From an uncultured Cryomorphaceae bacterium (GTDB taxonomy: Bacteria; Bacteroidota; Bacteroidia; Flavobacteriales; Schleiferiaceae): 64,000 nt of DNA. Shown here one piece after another: positions 42,272 through 52,122 of the stretch (positions are counted from its first letter, which is position 1; every line of letters begins with the position of its first letter). The position numbers and the translations under genes were made by a program. A model generated the notes under the pieces. The model saw only the letters and a program-made list of their open reading frames with translations, searched no databases and was not told where the DNA came from. The DNA lies in NCBI GenBank assembly GCA_913009655.1, contig CAJVWI010000009.1:1-64000 (forward strand), read 5' to 3'.

Positions 42272-43276
42272 ATGACAATTGAATCGCTATCATTCGAACT
42301 AAAAGCAGGTAAATTTATGCCTGTATATATTTTTGATGGAGATGAACCTTTTTTTATCGATCGTGCATTGGAAATGATTCTCGAAGAATCATTACAAGAA
42401 AATGAAAGAGATTTTAATCTAAATGTTTTATATGGAAGAGATACGGATGCACTTACTATAATTAGCCATGCCAAGCGCTATCCAATGATGTCCGAAAGAA
42501 ATGTTGTTATTGTTAGAGAGGCTCAGGATTTAAAAGACATAGAACTTCTTTCATCTTATGTTGAATCTCCTCAAACCAGTACTGTTTTAGCACTTGGGTT
42601 AAAGGGAAAAAAAATCGATAAACGAAAAGCATTATTTAAGTCCTTAAAGAATAACTCTACCGCTATTCACATAGAATTTAAAAAAATATATGAAAATCAA
42701 ATTTCTAGTTGGATAAATTCGGAGGCGACTGCTTTGGGTTTAAATATGAGTAGCAAAGCATGTATTCTACTATTCGAAAGTATGGGATCAGATTTATCTC
42801 GCATTATCCACGAACTGAAGAAATTATCCTCATACTTGGGCAATAATAATAATGTTACGGCTGAGGTTATAGAGAAAGTAACAGGTTTTAGTAGAGAATT
42901 CAATAATTTTGAATTAATTAAAGCCTTAGCTTCAAAAAACTTGACTAAATCATATCGGATTGCAAAAAGTATGGGAGACAATCCAAAACGTAACCCGATA
43001 ATTGTCACAATTTCTATCCTCTTTTCGAATTTTTCTAAATCACTTGTTTACAGTGATATAGAAGATAAAAATCCAAAAAATATATCAGCAAAACTCAAAA
43101 TTTCTGAGTATGCTCTTCGAGATATTGCCTTGATTAATCAAAATTATTCCCGTCATAAGTTGATAAGAATCATTGGGTATCTTCGCGACGCCGATGGTCA
43201 AGCAAAAGGAATGAGCGGCCCTAATTTAAAAGATGGAACTATTCTCAATGAATTACTTTTTAAAATACTTTACTAG
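42272..43276 (+). CDS. holA: DNA polymerase III delta subunit
   Basis: 334 residues. Clamp-loader subunit that opens the beta clamp. Starts MTIESLSFELKAGKFMPVYIFDGDEPFFIDRALEMILEE, the HolA opening with the degenerate P-loop-like GDEPFFID; ALTIISHAKRYPMMSERNVVIVREAQDL is domain I. Domain III is C-terminal (about 210-330). Its last 29 bases overlap the TonB receptor start. No motor residues are expected in delta. Confidence 0.92.
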   Translation: MTIESLSFELKAGKFMPVYIFDGDEPFFIDRALEMILEESLQENERDFNLNVLYGRDTDALTIISHAKRYPMMSERNVVIVREAQDLKDIELLSSYVESPQTSTVLALGLKGKKIDKRKALFKSLKNNSTAIHIEFKKIYENQISSWINSEATALGLNMSSKACILLFESMGSDLSRIIHELKKLSSYLGNNNNVTAEVIEKVTGFSREFNNFELIKALASKNLTKSYRIAKSMGDNPKRNPIIVTISILFSNFSKSLVYSDIEDKNPKNISAKLKISEYALRDIALINQNYSRHKLIRIIGYLRDADGQAKGMSGPNLKDGTILNELLFKILY

Positions 43277-45599
43277 TTTTTCAATATTTCTACTTTGTAT
43301 TTCTTCTTTTGCTCAGGATGTAGGGGGTGTGCGAGGTTACGTTTTGGATAGACAAAGCCAACGTCCTTTGGAATATGCACAAATTTCTGTTGAAGGTTCT
43401 GAAATCAAGGATCTTGTCAAAGATTTGGATATTAGTGTTTTTGCGAACAGTGATGGATATTTTCAAATAACAGGTTTGCCTTTTGGAGATGCAATTATTA
43501 CCGTCATAATGCCTGGTTATGAAACTCGGTCTCGAAAAGTATCAATTAAATCTTCTCGTATTGCATTTGAAAGGTTTTTATTAGATGAATCTGTTGTTAC
43601 CCTGGATGACGTTGTGATTGACGTGAAAAGACAAGAGCAGCAAACAAAAGTGGCAACTGGAGTAGTTCAATTGAGCGCAAAATCAATAACAACATTTTCT
43701 ATTGGTGGTGAACCTGATTTAATGCGTGCACTTCAAGTTCTTCCTGGTGTAATAACTACCGGAGATCAAGGAGGTCAGCTTTATATACGAGGTGGAGCTC
43801 CAATTCAAAACCTTGTAAAGTTAGATGGTATGATTTTGTACAACCCCTTTCATAGTATTGGTTTTTTCTCCGTATTTGATACCGATATACTTCAGCGTGC
43901 AGATGTTTACACGGCAGGCTTTGGTGCAAAGTATGGTGGTAGAAATTCTTCCGTAATGGATATCAGAACAAGATCAGGGAATAGAAAAAAATATTCGGGA
44001 AAGGTTTCTTCTTCAACATACATGAGTAAAGTTTTATTTGAGGCTCCTATCGGAAAGCGTGGAGTTGATGGATTAGCTCCAAGCTCTCTATTGATATCTG
44101 TAAAAGCATCTTATTTGGATGCCATCGCTCCAATAGTGTATCCATATGTTGCAACTGAATATGGTGGACTACCCTTTTCTTTTCAGGATATTTTTGGAAA
44201 ATATACAATTGAATCAAAAGGAGGAAACAGAGTCAATTTATTTGGTTTTAATTTCAATGATGCAGTCCGTTTTGCTGGTGATAAAACTATCTCGTGGCAA
44301 TCAAACGGCTATGGTGCCGACTTTTTGGTAATCCCTGCATCTTCTGGAACTATAATTGAAGCACATTTGGCTCAAAGTAATTATAAAATTCAATCAACAG
44401 AATTATTAAATCGACCCAGAGAAAGTGCCATAGATGGTTTTAATGGAGGTCTAGATTTCACATATTTATTGCGTAAGTATGATGAATTCAAGTATGGGCT
44501 GGAATTTGTTGGCTACCGCACAGATTATGCATATACCAATAGTGTAGGCAGGACTTTAGATCAAGTTCAAAACACTACTGAAATTGGTGGTTACATGGAA
44601 TACAAAAGGCAACAGGGGCGTTGGCTTGTTCAACCTGGATTACGTCTTCACAATTATGGATCTTTAGCTATAGTTAGAGCTGAACCTAGAATTGGATTGA
44701 AATTTAATGCAACTGAGTATTTGAGATTTAAGGGTTCAGCGGGTAGGTATTCACAGAATTTAGTTGCTGCAAATAGTGATCGCGATGTTGTTAATTTATT
44801 TTATGGATTTTTAAGTGGAGCTGGAGACTTACCGACTCAATTTGATGGAAGTCCAGTTTTAAATAGTCTTCAAACGGCCAATCATTATGTTTTCGGTACA
44901 GAATTAAATTTATCAAAAGGTTTGAAAATAGAATTAGAAGGTTATGTCAAACTCTTTGATCAAATAACAAATATCAATCGGTATAAAATCTATGATGATA
45001 TTCCTGTTTACCAGGACCAAGATGAATTGTTAAGAAAGGATTTCATGATTGAAAGGGGATATGCACGTGGAATAGACGCACTATTGACCTACCAGGATAA
45101 GCATTGGTATTTTTGGGGTGTTTATTCTTTGGGTAAAGTATCTCGTTTTGATGGAGTTCAAAACTATTCTCCGCAATTTGACCGCCGACATAACTTGAAT
45201 CTTTTGGTCGCTTATAAAGGTGATAAAGATTGGGAAATAAATTTCAGATGGAATTATGGATCAGGATTCCCATTTACACCCATACGAGGTTACTTCGAAA
45301 ATCAAACATTTACAGATCCAGGAGGGCAACCGCTTATCGATTATCCTTATGAGAATGCTAATGGTTCGGTTGCTGTGCTTTATGGTGACATTAATAGCCA
45401 AAGACTTCCATCATATCATAGACTGGACTTTACAGCTAAAAAGGGATGGAATATAAAAACTAATCAACGAATAGAGGTCGCTTTTGCTGCCACAAACGCA
45501 TATAATCGGAGGAATATTTTTTACTATGACACGCCAAGTGCAAAGCGTGTAAATCAATTACCAATTATGCCGACTCTAATGTTGAGCTACGCGTTTTAA
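43248..45599 (+). CDS. TonB-dependent outer-membrane receptor with carboxypeptidase-like N-terminal domain
   Basis: 783 residues from ATG 43248, which starts a signal peptide (MNYFLKYFTSFSIFLLCISSFAQ); an ATG five codons upstream would put charged residues before it. Residues ~25-100 are a carboxypeptidase-regulatory-like beta-sandwich, then the plug (about 120-230) with LMRALQVLPGVITTGDQGGQLYIRGGAPIQNLVKLDGM, and the 22-stranded barrel ending in FYYDTPSAK..PTLMLSYAF with the terminal aromatic. It imports an unknown ligand; there is no SusD partner adjacent, so it is not a classical polysaccharide locus. Confidence 0.92.
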   Translation: MNYFLKYFTSFSIFLLCISSFAQDVGGVRGYVLDRQSQRPLEYAQISVEGSEIKDLVKDLDISVFANSDGYFQITGLPFGDAIITVIMPGYETRSRKVSIKSSRIAFERFLLDESVVTLDDVVIDVKRQEQQTKVATGVVQLSAKSITTFSIGGEPDLMRALQVLPGVITTGDQGGQLYIRGGAPIQNLVKLDGMILYNPFHSIGFFSVFDTDILQRADVYTAGFGAKYGGRNSSVMDIRTRSGNRKKYSGKVSSSTYMSKVLFEAPIGKRGVDGLAPSSLLISVKASYLDAIAPIVYPYVATEYGGLPFSFQDIFGKYTIESKGGNRVNLFGFNFNDAVRFAGDKTISWQSNGYGADFLVIPASSGTIIEAHLAQSNYKIQSTELLNRPRESAIDGFNGGLDFTYLLRKYDEFKYGLEFVGYRTDYAYTNSVGRTLDQVQNTTEIGGYMEYKRQQGRWLVQPGLRLHNYGSLAIVRAEPRIGLKFNATEYLRFKGSAGRYSQNLVAANSDRDVVNLFYGFLSGAGDLPTQFDGSPVLNSLQTANHYVFGTELNLSKGLKIELEGYVKLFDQITNINRYKIYDDIPVYQDQDELLRKDFMIERGYARGIDALLTYQDKHWYFWGVYSLGKVSRFDGVQNYSPQFDRRHNLNLLVAYKGDKDWEINFRWNYGSGFPFTPIRGYFENQTFTDPGGQPLIDYPYENANGSVAVLYGDINSQRLPSYHRLDFTAKKGWNIKTNQRIEVAFAATNAYNRRNIFYYDTPSAKRVNQLPIMPTLMLSYAF

Positions 45600-45612
45600 A
45601 ATCCTAACTTTG
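45582..45612 (+). promoter_or_regulatory. Promoter of pyrG
   Basis: TTG (45582-45584), 20 bases, TAACTTTG (45605-45612), matching the Bacteroidota pattern. The -33 part lies in the last codons of the receptor gene. The ATG of pyrG is 17 bases after the -7 box, giving a very short leader. Confidence 0.6.
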
Positions 45613-45623
45613 CCGGAATCTAA

Positions 45624-47243
<1,620 letters not shown>

Positions 47244-47245
47244 AA

Positions 47246-49027
47246 ATGTTAGAAGAAAAAACAATAGATCGTAACCAAGTTATCGGATTTTCATTATTGG
47301 CGGCTATCCTCTTGGGGTATACTTGGTGGGCTGGCAATCAAGAGGTAGTTGATAGTCAGATTCAACAAAATAATATTGTTGAAAATATCGAAGAAGGTTC
47401 TTCGGGTGGTTCTTTCAATAGTTCTGAAATTACTGTTGATGGGAGTATCATGTTAGATGACACAACATCTTCTGCAGAAAATTATAATGGGGTTGAAGAA
47501 ATTTATACCCTGGAAAACGATAAAGTTAGATATACATTTAATTCAATTGGCGCACAGCTTGCTCAGGTAGAATTAAAAAATTACAAAGATTACCTTGGAA
47601 ATCCGTTGTATTTAGTCAATGGTGGGCAAAAAATATCGGGCGCAAATAAGGGGGTTTTTAAGGGTGTTGTTGATAGAAAAACTGAGGGGAGAGAAAGTCT
47701 TTCAATGAAAAATAATGATGGCGCTGAGTGGGTTTTTTCTCTCGGCGATGGCTATGGTTTGAATTGGTCTTTATCGGTCCCAGATGAGGAGAATATTACA
47801 CTCAAATGGAGTCAAGACGGTATTCGTCATGAAAAAAGTTTAACAAATGAAAATCAATACACAACTACCTATTTTTTCGATGCAGAAGACGAAAAGAAAG
47901 ATTATTTAAGTAATGGGAAAGATGATGAGGATATAGCGAGTAATATTTCCTGGATTGCCCATAAACAGCAATTTTTCTCGAGTATTTGGTCAACTGATAA
48001 ACCTTTTTCTTCTGTACAATTGGCTACAACAACTCCAGCAGTGAATGACTCTGGCCATACCAGACAGTTTCGATCGGTCTTGCAAATAGCGGGTAATAAT
48101 AATGGTGTCAACGCTCAGGGACTTATATATCATGGCCCAAATGATTATTTAGAGTTGAAAAGCTTTGATAAAAACTTTGATGAAATAATCCCTTTTGGGT
48201 GGGGAATTTTTGGTTGGATTTCAAAAGGCATAGTCGTTCCGATGTTCAACTTGATGGAGGGATTTGGCTGGAATTATGGATTGATAATCTTTTTGATGGC
48301 ATTAATCATTAAACTAGCCCTGTCACCTCTGACATTTGCGTCTTATAAGTCCATGGCCAAGATGCGACTTTTAAAACCTGAAATGGATGAGCTTGCTGAG
48401 AGGTATGGGGATGATGCTCAGAAAAAACAACAAGAAACGATGCTATTGTACCAAAAAGCTGGGGTGAATCCCTTGGGAGGATGTATTCCACAATTACTTC
48501 AGTTTCCAATTCTAATTGCTATGTTTCGTTTTTTTCCAGCTAGTATTGAGTTAAGACAAGAGTCTTTTTTGTGGGCTGATGATCTAAGTAGTTATGACAG
48601 TATTTTTAATTTTGGACAATGGTTTAGTCTTCCTTTTTATGGCGATCATATTAGTCTCTTTACAATCTTAATGGCAATATCAACATTTCTTTATACGAGA
48701 TTTAATAATTCGATGACACCATCTTCGAATAACATGATGCAACAGCAAATGCAGATTATTCAATATTTAATGCCAATTATGTTATTGGTTTGGTTTAATA
48801 ATTATGCTTCGGGATTATCCTATTACTATTTTGTTTCTAACTTATTGATTTTCGGTCAACAGTGGTCTATTAAGAAGTTCTTTATAAATGAGGGAAAATT
48901 AAGAGCAAAAATTGATGCAACCAAGGCTAAAGGAGGCAAGCAGTCGAGATTTTCAAAGAAAATGAATGACATGATGGAAGCTCAAAAAGAATCAGGAAAT
49001 CGCCGGACTAGGCGAATGGATAAATAG
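47246..49027 (+). CDS. yidC: Membrane protein insertase YidC
   Basis: 593 residues, the Gram-negative form. TM1 (about 9-26), then a large periplasmic beta domain (about 60-345), then the 60KD/Oxa1 core: YGLIIFLMALIIKLALSPLTFASYKSMAKMRLLKPEMDELAERYGDD, NPLGGCIPQLLQFPILIAMFRFFP, and further helices ending near LIFGQQWSIKKFF, plus a basic C-tail that contacts ribosomes. It inserts proteins in the inner membrane, alone or with SecYEG. Gene pair pyrG-yidC is common in Bacteroidota. Confidence 0.96.
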   Translation: MLEEKTIDRNQVIGFSLLAAILLGYTWWAGNQEVVDSQIQQNNIVENIEEGSSGGSFNSSEITVDGSIMLDDTTSSAENYNGVEEIYTLENDKVRYTFNSIGAQLAQVELKNYKDYLGNPLYLVNGGQKISGANKGVFKGVVDRKTEGRESLSMKNNDGAEWVFSLGDGYGLNWSLSVPDEENITLKWSQDGIRHEKSLTNENQYTTTYFFDAEDEKKDYLSNGKDDEDIASNISWIAHKQQFFSSIWSTDKPFSSVQLATTTPAVNDSGHTRQFRSVLQIAGNNNGVNAQGLIYHGPNDYLELKSFDKNFDEIIPFGWGIFGWISKGIVVPMFNLMEGFGWNYGLIIFLMALIIKLALSPLTFASYKSMAKMRLLKPEMDELAERYGDDAQKKQQETMLLYQKAGVNPLGGCIPQLLQFPILIAMFRFFPASIELRQESFLWADDLSSYDSIFNFGQWFSLPFYGDHISLFTILMAISTFLYTRFNNSMTPSSNNMMQQQMQIIQYLMPIMLLVWFNNYASGLSYYYFVSNLLIFGQQWSIKKFFINEGKLRAKIDATKAKGGKQSRFSKKMNDMMEAQKESGNRRTRRMDK

Positions 49028-49046
49028 CCGAGTTAATTGTAGGTAA

Positions 49047-49331
49047 TTGAATAAATCTCTTTTTTTTCTCAGATGCTTCGGATTCTTGGAGGGTATTTCG
49101 CTTTTGATTTTACTTTTTGTTGCAATGCCATTAAAATATTATTTCAATAATCCATGGATGGTTAAAACTGTTGGAATGGCTCATGGATTATTATTTCTTC
49201 TATACTCTTTGACATTGTTGTTGGTCCATCTTCAGTTGAATTGGAAGCTAAGAGTCACTTTAACTGCGTTTGGGGCTTCATTTGTGCCTTTCGGGACATT
49301 TTATGCTGATAAAAAGTTTTTTAGGCATTAA
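49047..49331 (+). CDS. DUF3817 family small membrane protein
   Basis: 94 residues with TTG start (49047) and three helices: LLILLFVAMPLKYYF, GMAHGLLFLLYSLTLLLV and a C-terminal LTAFGASFVPFGTFYADKKF. The family is known as DUF3817, short integral membrane proteins of unknown function, often with EGISLLILLF and MAHG motifs, both present. It sits 20 bp after yidC in the same direction and may be co-transcribed. Confidence 0.8.
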   Translation: MNKSLFFLRCFGFLEGISLLILLFVAMPLKYYFNNPWMVKTVGMAHGLLFLLYSLTLLLVHLQLNWKLRVTLTAFGASFVPFGTFYADKKFFRH

Positions 49332-49779
49332 TTAAGAGTAATCCGCTTATTAGATTTGGGACTGGCTAAAGGCTCTTATGTTATGTATTACGCGGAAGAC
49401 AAGGATAATTATATCGACATTATTTGGTAGGAGATGAATTAGCTGCCAGAAATATTACCTTTATTTAAATTCCGAGTTTAGCAGGAGTATATAGTGTCTT
49501 TTATAATCCTTGGGGACCAGGAACAATCCCTACTTCAGGAACAGCATACTCTTCTACTGGCTCAACTGATCTGAAACCTGTAATCATAGCATGATCCAAT
49601 GAGAGTTAGTTATGATGCATATCGCTACAGGTAGTTTTTGAAACGGTATACTAACAAAAATGCATCAAAGAATAGACTAAGACAAGCTGAGGTATTATGC
49701 TCTACATACATATTCAGGATAGATGGTTGGAGACCATCTATCCTGAATATGAACGCCTATTTATTTCAATATAATTTTT
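49332..49779. other. Intergenic DNA with gene debris and a long inverted repeat
   Basis: About 450 bp without an intact gene. A broken frame on the plus strand (about 49480-49590) reads LAGVYSVFYNPWGPGTIPTSG then STGSTDLKPV before a stop, looking like the end of a secreted protein, and RLLDLGLAKGSYVMYYAEDKDN around 49345-49410. No match known to me. The perfect inverted repeat at 49710-49750 follows. It appears decayed. Confidence 0.4.
49710..49750. repeat. Perfect 18-bp inverted repeat
   Basis: ATATTCAGGATAGATGGT (49710-49727), 5-base loop TGGAG, and its exact complement (49733-49750). There is no T-run, so it is not a normal terminator, though it lies 30 bp past the end of the minus-strand lipoprotein gene. 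It could be an mRNA stabiliser, a protein site or the end of a decayed element. Confidence 0.8.
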
Positions 49780-50718
49780 TTATCCCTGGAAGCCATTCAC
49801 GAATAAGACTCCTGGAGTGCCATCAAATCTTTCTGACCATACAATAGTTACAACTTCATACTTCACTCCTGGAGGGATAGGAACACCCTGAACCTCATGA
49901 GGAATTACAAGTTGAATAGGAGTGTATTTTGATCCAAAAATGTCACCTTCAAAGTATGATTGACCCAGAGGGTTAATTGTATCAAGTTTAACTCCCCACT
50001 CAAAAGAGGTGATGCCAGAAGCAATTGGAATATGGTCATGAGTATATATATCACCAGCTTTTTTCCCCCAAGTGTCAATAGCCCATTTAGTTGGAGTGTT
50101 TCCAGAACCTGTGGTTACTATTGCCACGCTAGATATTTGGTTCAAGTCTACTGGTAACCCCCCAAAATCATATGTTTTGGCTTCAATTCCAGTAGCCAGT
50201 AAATAGCTTTGAACATAGTATGCTATATTCTTTTTATCCTCAAAAAATTGGACCTTAATATCCACTTTTGTGCTATCTCCAGTTTCATTTAAGCTTGATA
50301 CATGTGAGACTCCAACTGATGCACTTCCTGCTAGTGCGGCCCCCGTAGGTCCAGAAATACTTTGGCCCACATCTTCATTATTGACATAAAAATTAGGGAC
50401 CCCTGTTGTAGTGAAAGTATTATTTAACAGTGTTTGAACAGGAGTTACTAGAGGATCTCCTGTATGAGAAGCGAATCCAATAACTCGGATGTTACTATCT
50501 CCATTTGCATTGTATGTGCTTTGCATTTCAAGCATAGAAGCAGCGCCGTTCGGGCAATATTGACACCAAGTCCCAGTGGTTTCCAAAAGAAAAGCTTTTT
50601 GGTCCTCTAAGACGGTTAAGTTGTCTGTTACATAATTGGCTGGAGTAACTTCGGTAGGGTCTGTATCACAGGCTATAAATGCCACAGAGACTAGCATTAA
50701 ATTAAATAATTTTTTCAT
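49780..50718 (-). CDS. Omp28-related lipoprotein with thioredoxin-like fold
   Basis: 312 residues. Lipoprotein signal (MKKLFNLMLVSVAFIAC, lipid on Cys17). The first domain is thioredoxin-like with TGTWCQYCPNG (about 50-60), whose two cysteines are spaced CxxC, as in Omp28/Omp28-like outer membrane proteins. The C-terminal ~150 residues form beta-rich sandwich sequences without catalytic signs. Omp28 is a surface antigen in Porphyromonas; role here unknown, maybe a redox or binding function. Confidence 0.8.
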   Translation of the reverse strand: MKKLFNLMLVSVAFIACDTDPTEVTPANYVTDNLTVLEDQKAFLLETTGTWCQYCPNGAASMLEMQSTYNANGDSNIRVIGFASHTGDPLVTPVQTLLNNTFTTTGVPNFYVNNEDVGQSISGPTGAALAGSASVGVSHVSSLNETGDSTKVDIKVQFFEDKKNIAYYVQSYLLATGIEAKTYDFGGLPVDLNQISSVAIVTTGSGNTPTKWAIDTWGKKAGDIYTHDHIPIASGITSFEWGVKLDTINPLGQSYFEGDIFGSKYTPIQLVIPHEVQGVPIPPGVKYEVVTIVWSERFDGTPGVLFVNGFQG

Positions 50719-50891
50719 CTGTTTTTGAATATTGAAATTGAATAATTGTAAATATAGGGATTCAAAATGTCTAAACTCTTTTTTTTAGATTCTAAAATAA
50801 ATTTGAATGTGTTATCGGTGAATTCAGATGTTTTAACGAATAAGTAGTAAGTGACATCGATCATTTTATTTTTAAAAAGTAAAATTCCTAA

Positions 50892-52082
50892 TTATTTTAC
50901 TTTTAATAAGCAGGCATCTCCATAACTTAAGAACCTAAAATTCATTTGAAGTGCATAATCGTATATGGCTTTCCATTTATCCCCAACTGCGGCAGCAATG
51001 AGAAGTAAAAGTGTGCTTTTAGGTTGATGGAAATTTGTTAATAGTAAGTCGACAAAGCGAAATTCATAACCTGGAACTATTAACAAGGATGTACTGAATT
51101 GAATTGATTTTTTTTGTTTCGAGATAAGATAATTATGAATGTATTCTAGTGAATCCATTCTATTCAAATAATTTTTATGTTTTTTGTACGGTAACCATTG
51201 ATCTACGTGATTTAATTCAATATCATTATTGAATAATTCTAATGTTATCCAGTATAGGCTTTCTAATGCCCTCGTCGCTGTAGTACCAATAGCGATTGTA
51301 TCAAATTTGTTCATCAAGCTTTTAATTGTTTCAATAGAGATAGAAACTTCTTCGGAGTGCATTTTATGATTACCTAAAAGGTTATCTGAAACGGGTTGAA
51401 ATGTACCTGCACCAATGTGCAATTGTAAAAAACTAATTATTCCTCCTTCTCCAGAAATTTTAGACAAAATTTCTGGAGTAAAATGTAATCCTGCAGTTGG
51501 AGCTGCTACAGACCCTTCTTTTTTTGAAAATACCGTTTGATACCTTTCGGAATCAACTTCATTAACCTCTCTCTTCATATAAGGTGGTAATGGTGTCTTT
51601 CCGTACTCTTCTAAAATTTCTGACCATGTAACATTTTTACTCCAAAAAAATTGAATTTTGAATTTATCGTCAATTTGTTCTATTTTTTTTGCTGATAAAT
51701 AATTATTCTTTAAAGTCGTATGATTTTTCCATTTTTTTGAGTGTCGAACCTTGCACCATGCTACAATAGAATATTTAGATGACATAGTTTCTTCGATAGA
51801 ACCATTAACAGGATCTAAGTAAAAGATCTCAAATGGTTGAAGTCCATCACCACGCGAAAAAAATAATCTAGCACGAACAACTCTTGTATCATTTAAAATA
51901 ACATTGGGTTTTTTTAACTTTGATATCCAATCAGGAAAGTCTTTAATTGTTCCCTCTTCTATTTCATTTTCCCATGATATCAGCATCTTTGATTTATCTC
52001 TTGATTTCAAAGGGAATTGGGCAATTTTTTCTTCTGCTAGAGTATAATTGAAGTCTTCGATATTTATGTCATGTGGATTCAT
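50892..52082 (-). CDS. queA: tRNA preQ1(34) S-adenosylmethionine ribosyltransferase-isomerase
   Basis: 396 residues. Transfers and isomerises the ribosyl part of SAM onto preQ1 at tRNA position 34, giving epoxyqueuosine. Visible: FNYTLAEEKIAQFPLKSRDKSKML, VILNDTRVVRARLFF, LPPYMKREVNEVDSERYQTVFSKKEGSVAAPTAGLHFT and LQLHIGAGTFQPVS, all family hallmarks. A longer insertion around 90-150 makes it larger than the ~345-residue average. The -7 box TATATTTG sits 5 bases before the ATG, so the mRNA may be leaderless. Divergent from the double glycosyltransferase gene. Confidence 0.95.
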   Translation of the reverse strand: MNPHDINIEDFNYTLAEEKIAQFPLKSRDKSKMLISWENEIEEGTIKDFPDWISKLKKPNVILNDTRVVRARLFFSRGDGLQPFEIFYLDPVNGSIEETMSSKYSIVAWCKVRHSKKWKNHTTLKNNYLSAKKIEQIDDKFKIQFFWSKNVTWSEILEEYGKTPLPPYMKREVNEVDSERYQTVFSKKEGSVAAPTAGLHFTPEILSKISGEGGIISFLQLHIGAGTFQPVSDNLLGNHKMHSEEVSISIETIKSLMNKFDTIAIGTTATRALESLYWITLELFNNDIELNHVDQWLPYKKHKNYLNRMDSLEYIHNYLISKQKKSIQFSTSLLIVPGYEFRFVDLLLTNFHQPKSTLLLLIAAAVGDKWKAIYDYALQMNFRFLSYGDACLLKVK

Positions 52083-52086
52083 AGTT

Positions 52087-52094
52087 CAAATATA
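52087..52094 (-). promoter_or_regulatory. -7 element directly before queA
   Basis: TATATTTG on the minus strand, exact TAnnTTTG. The spacing to the queA ATG is only 4 bases, so transcription would begin at or next to the start codon. No -33 TTG was found at normal spacing. Confidence 0.45.
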
Positions 52095-52122
52095 GCCAGA
52101 GCTTGTCCCTACCTTCGTAAAT

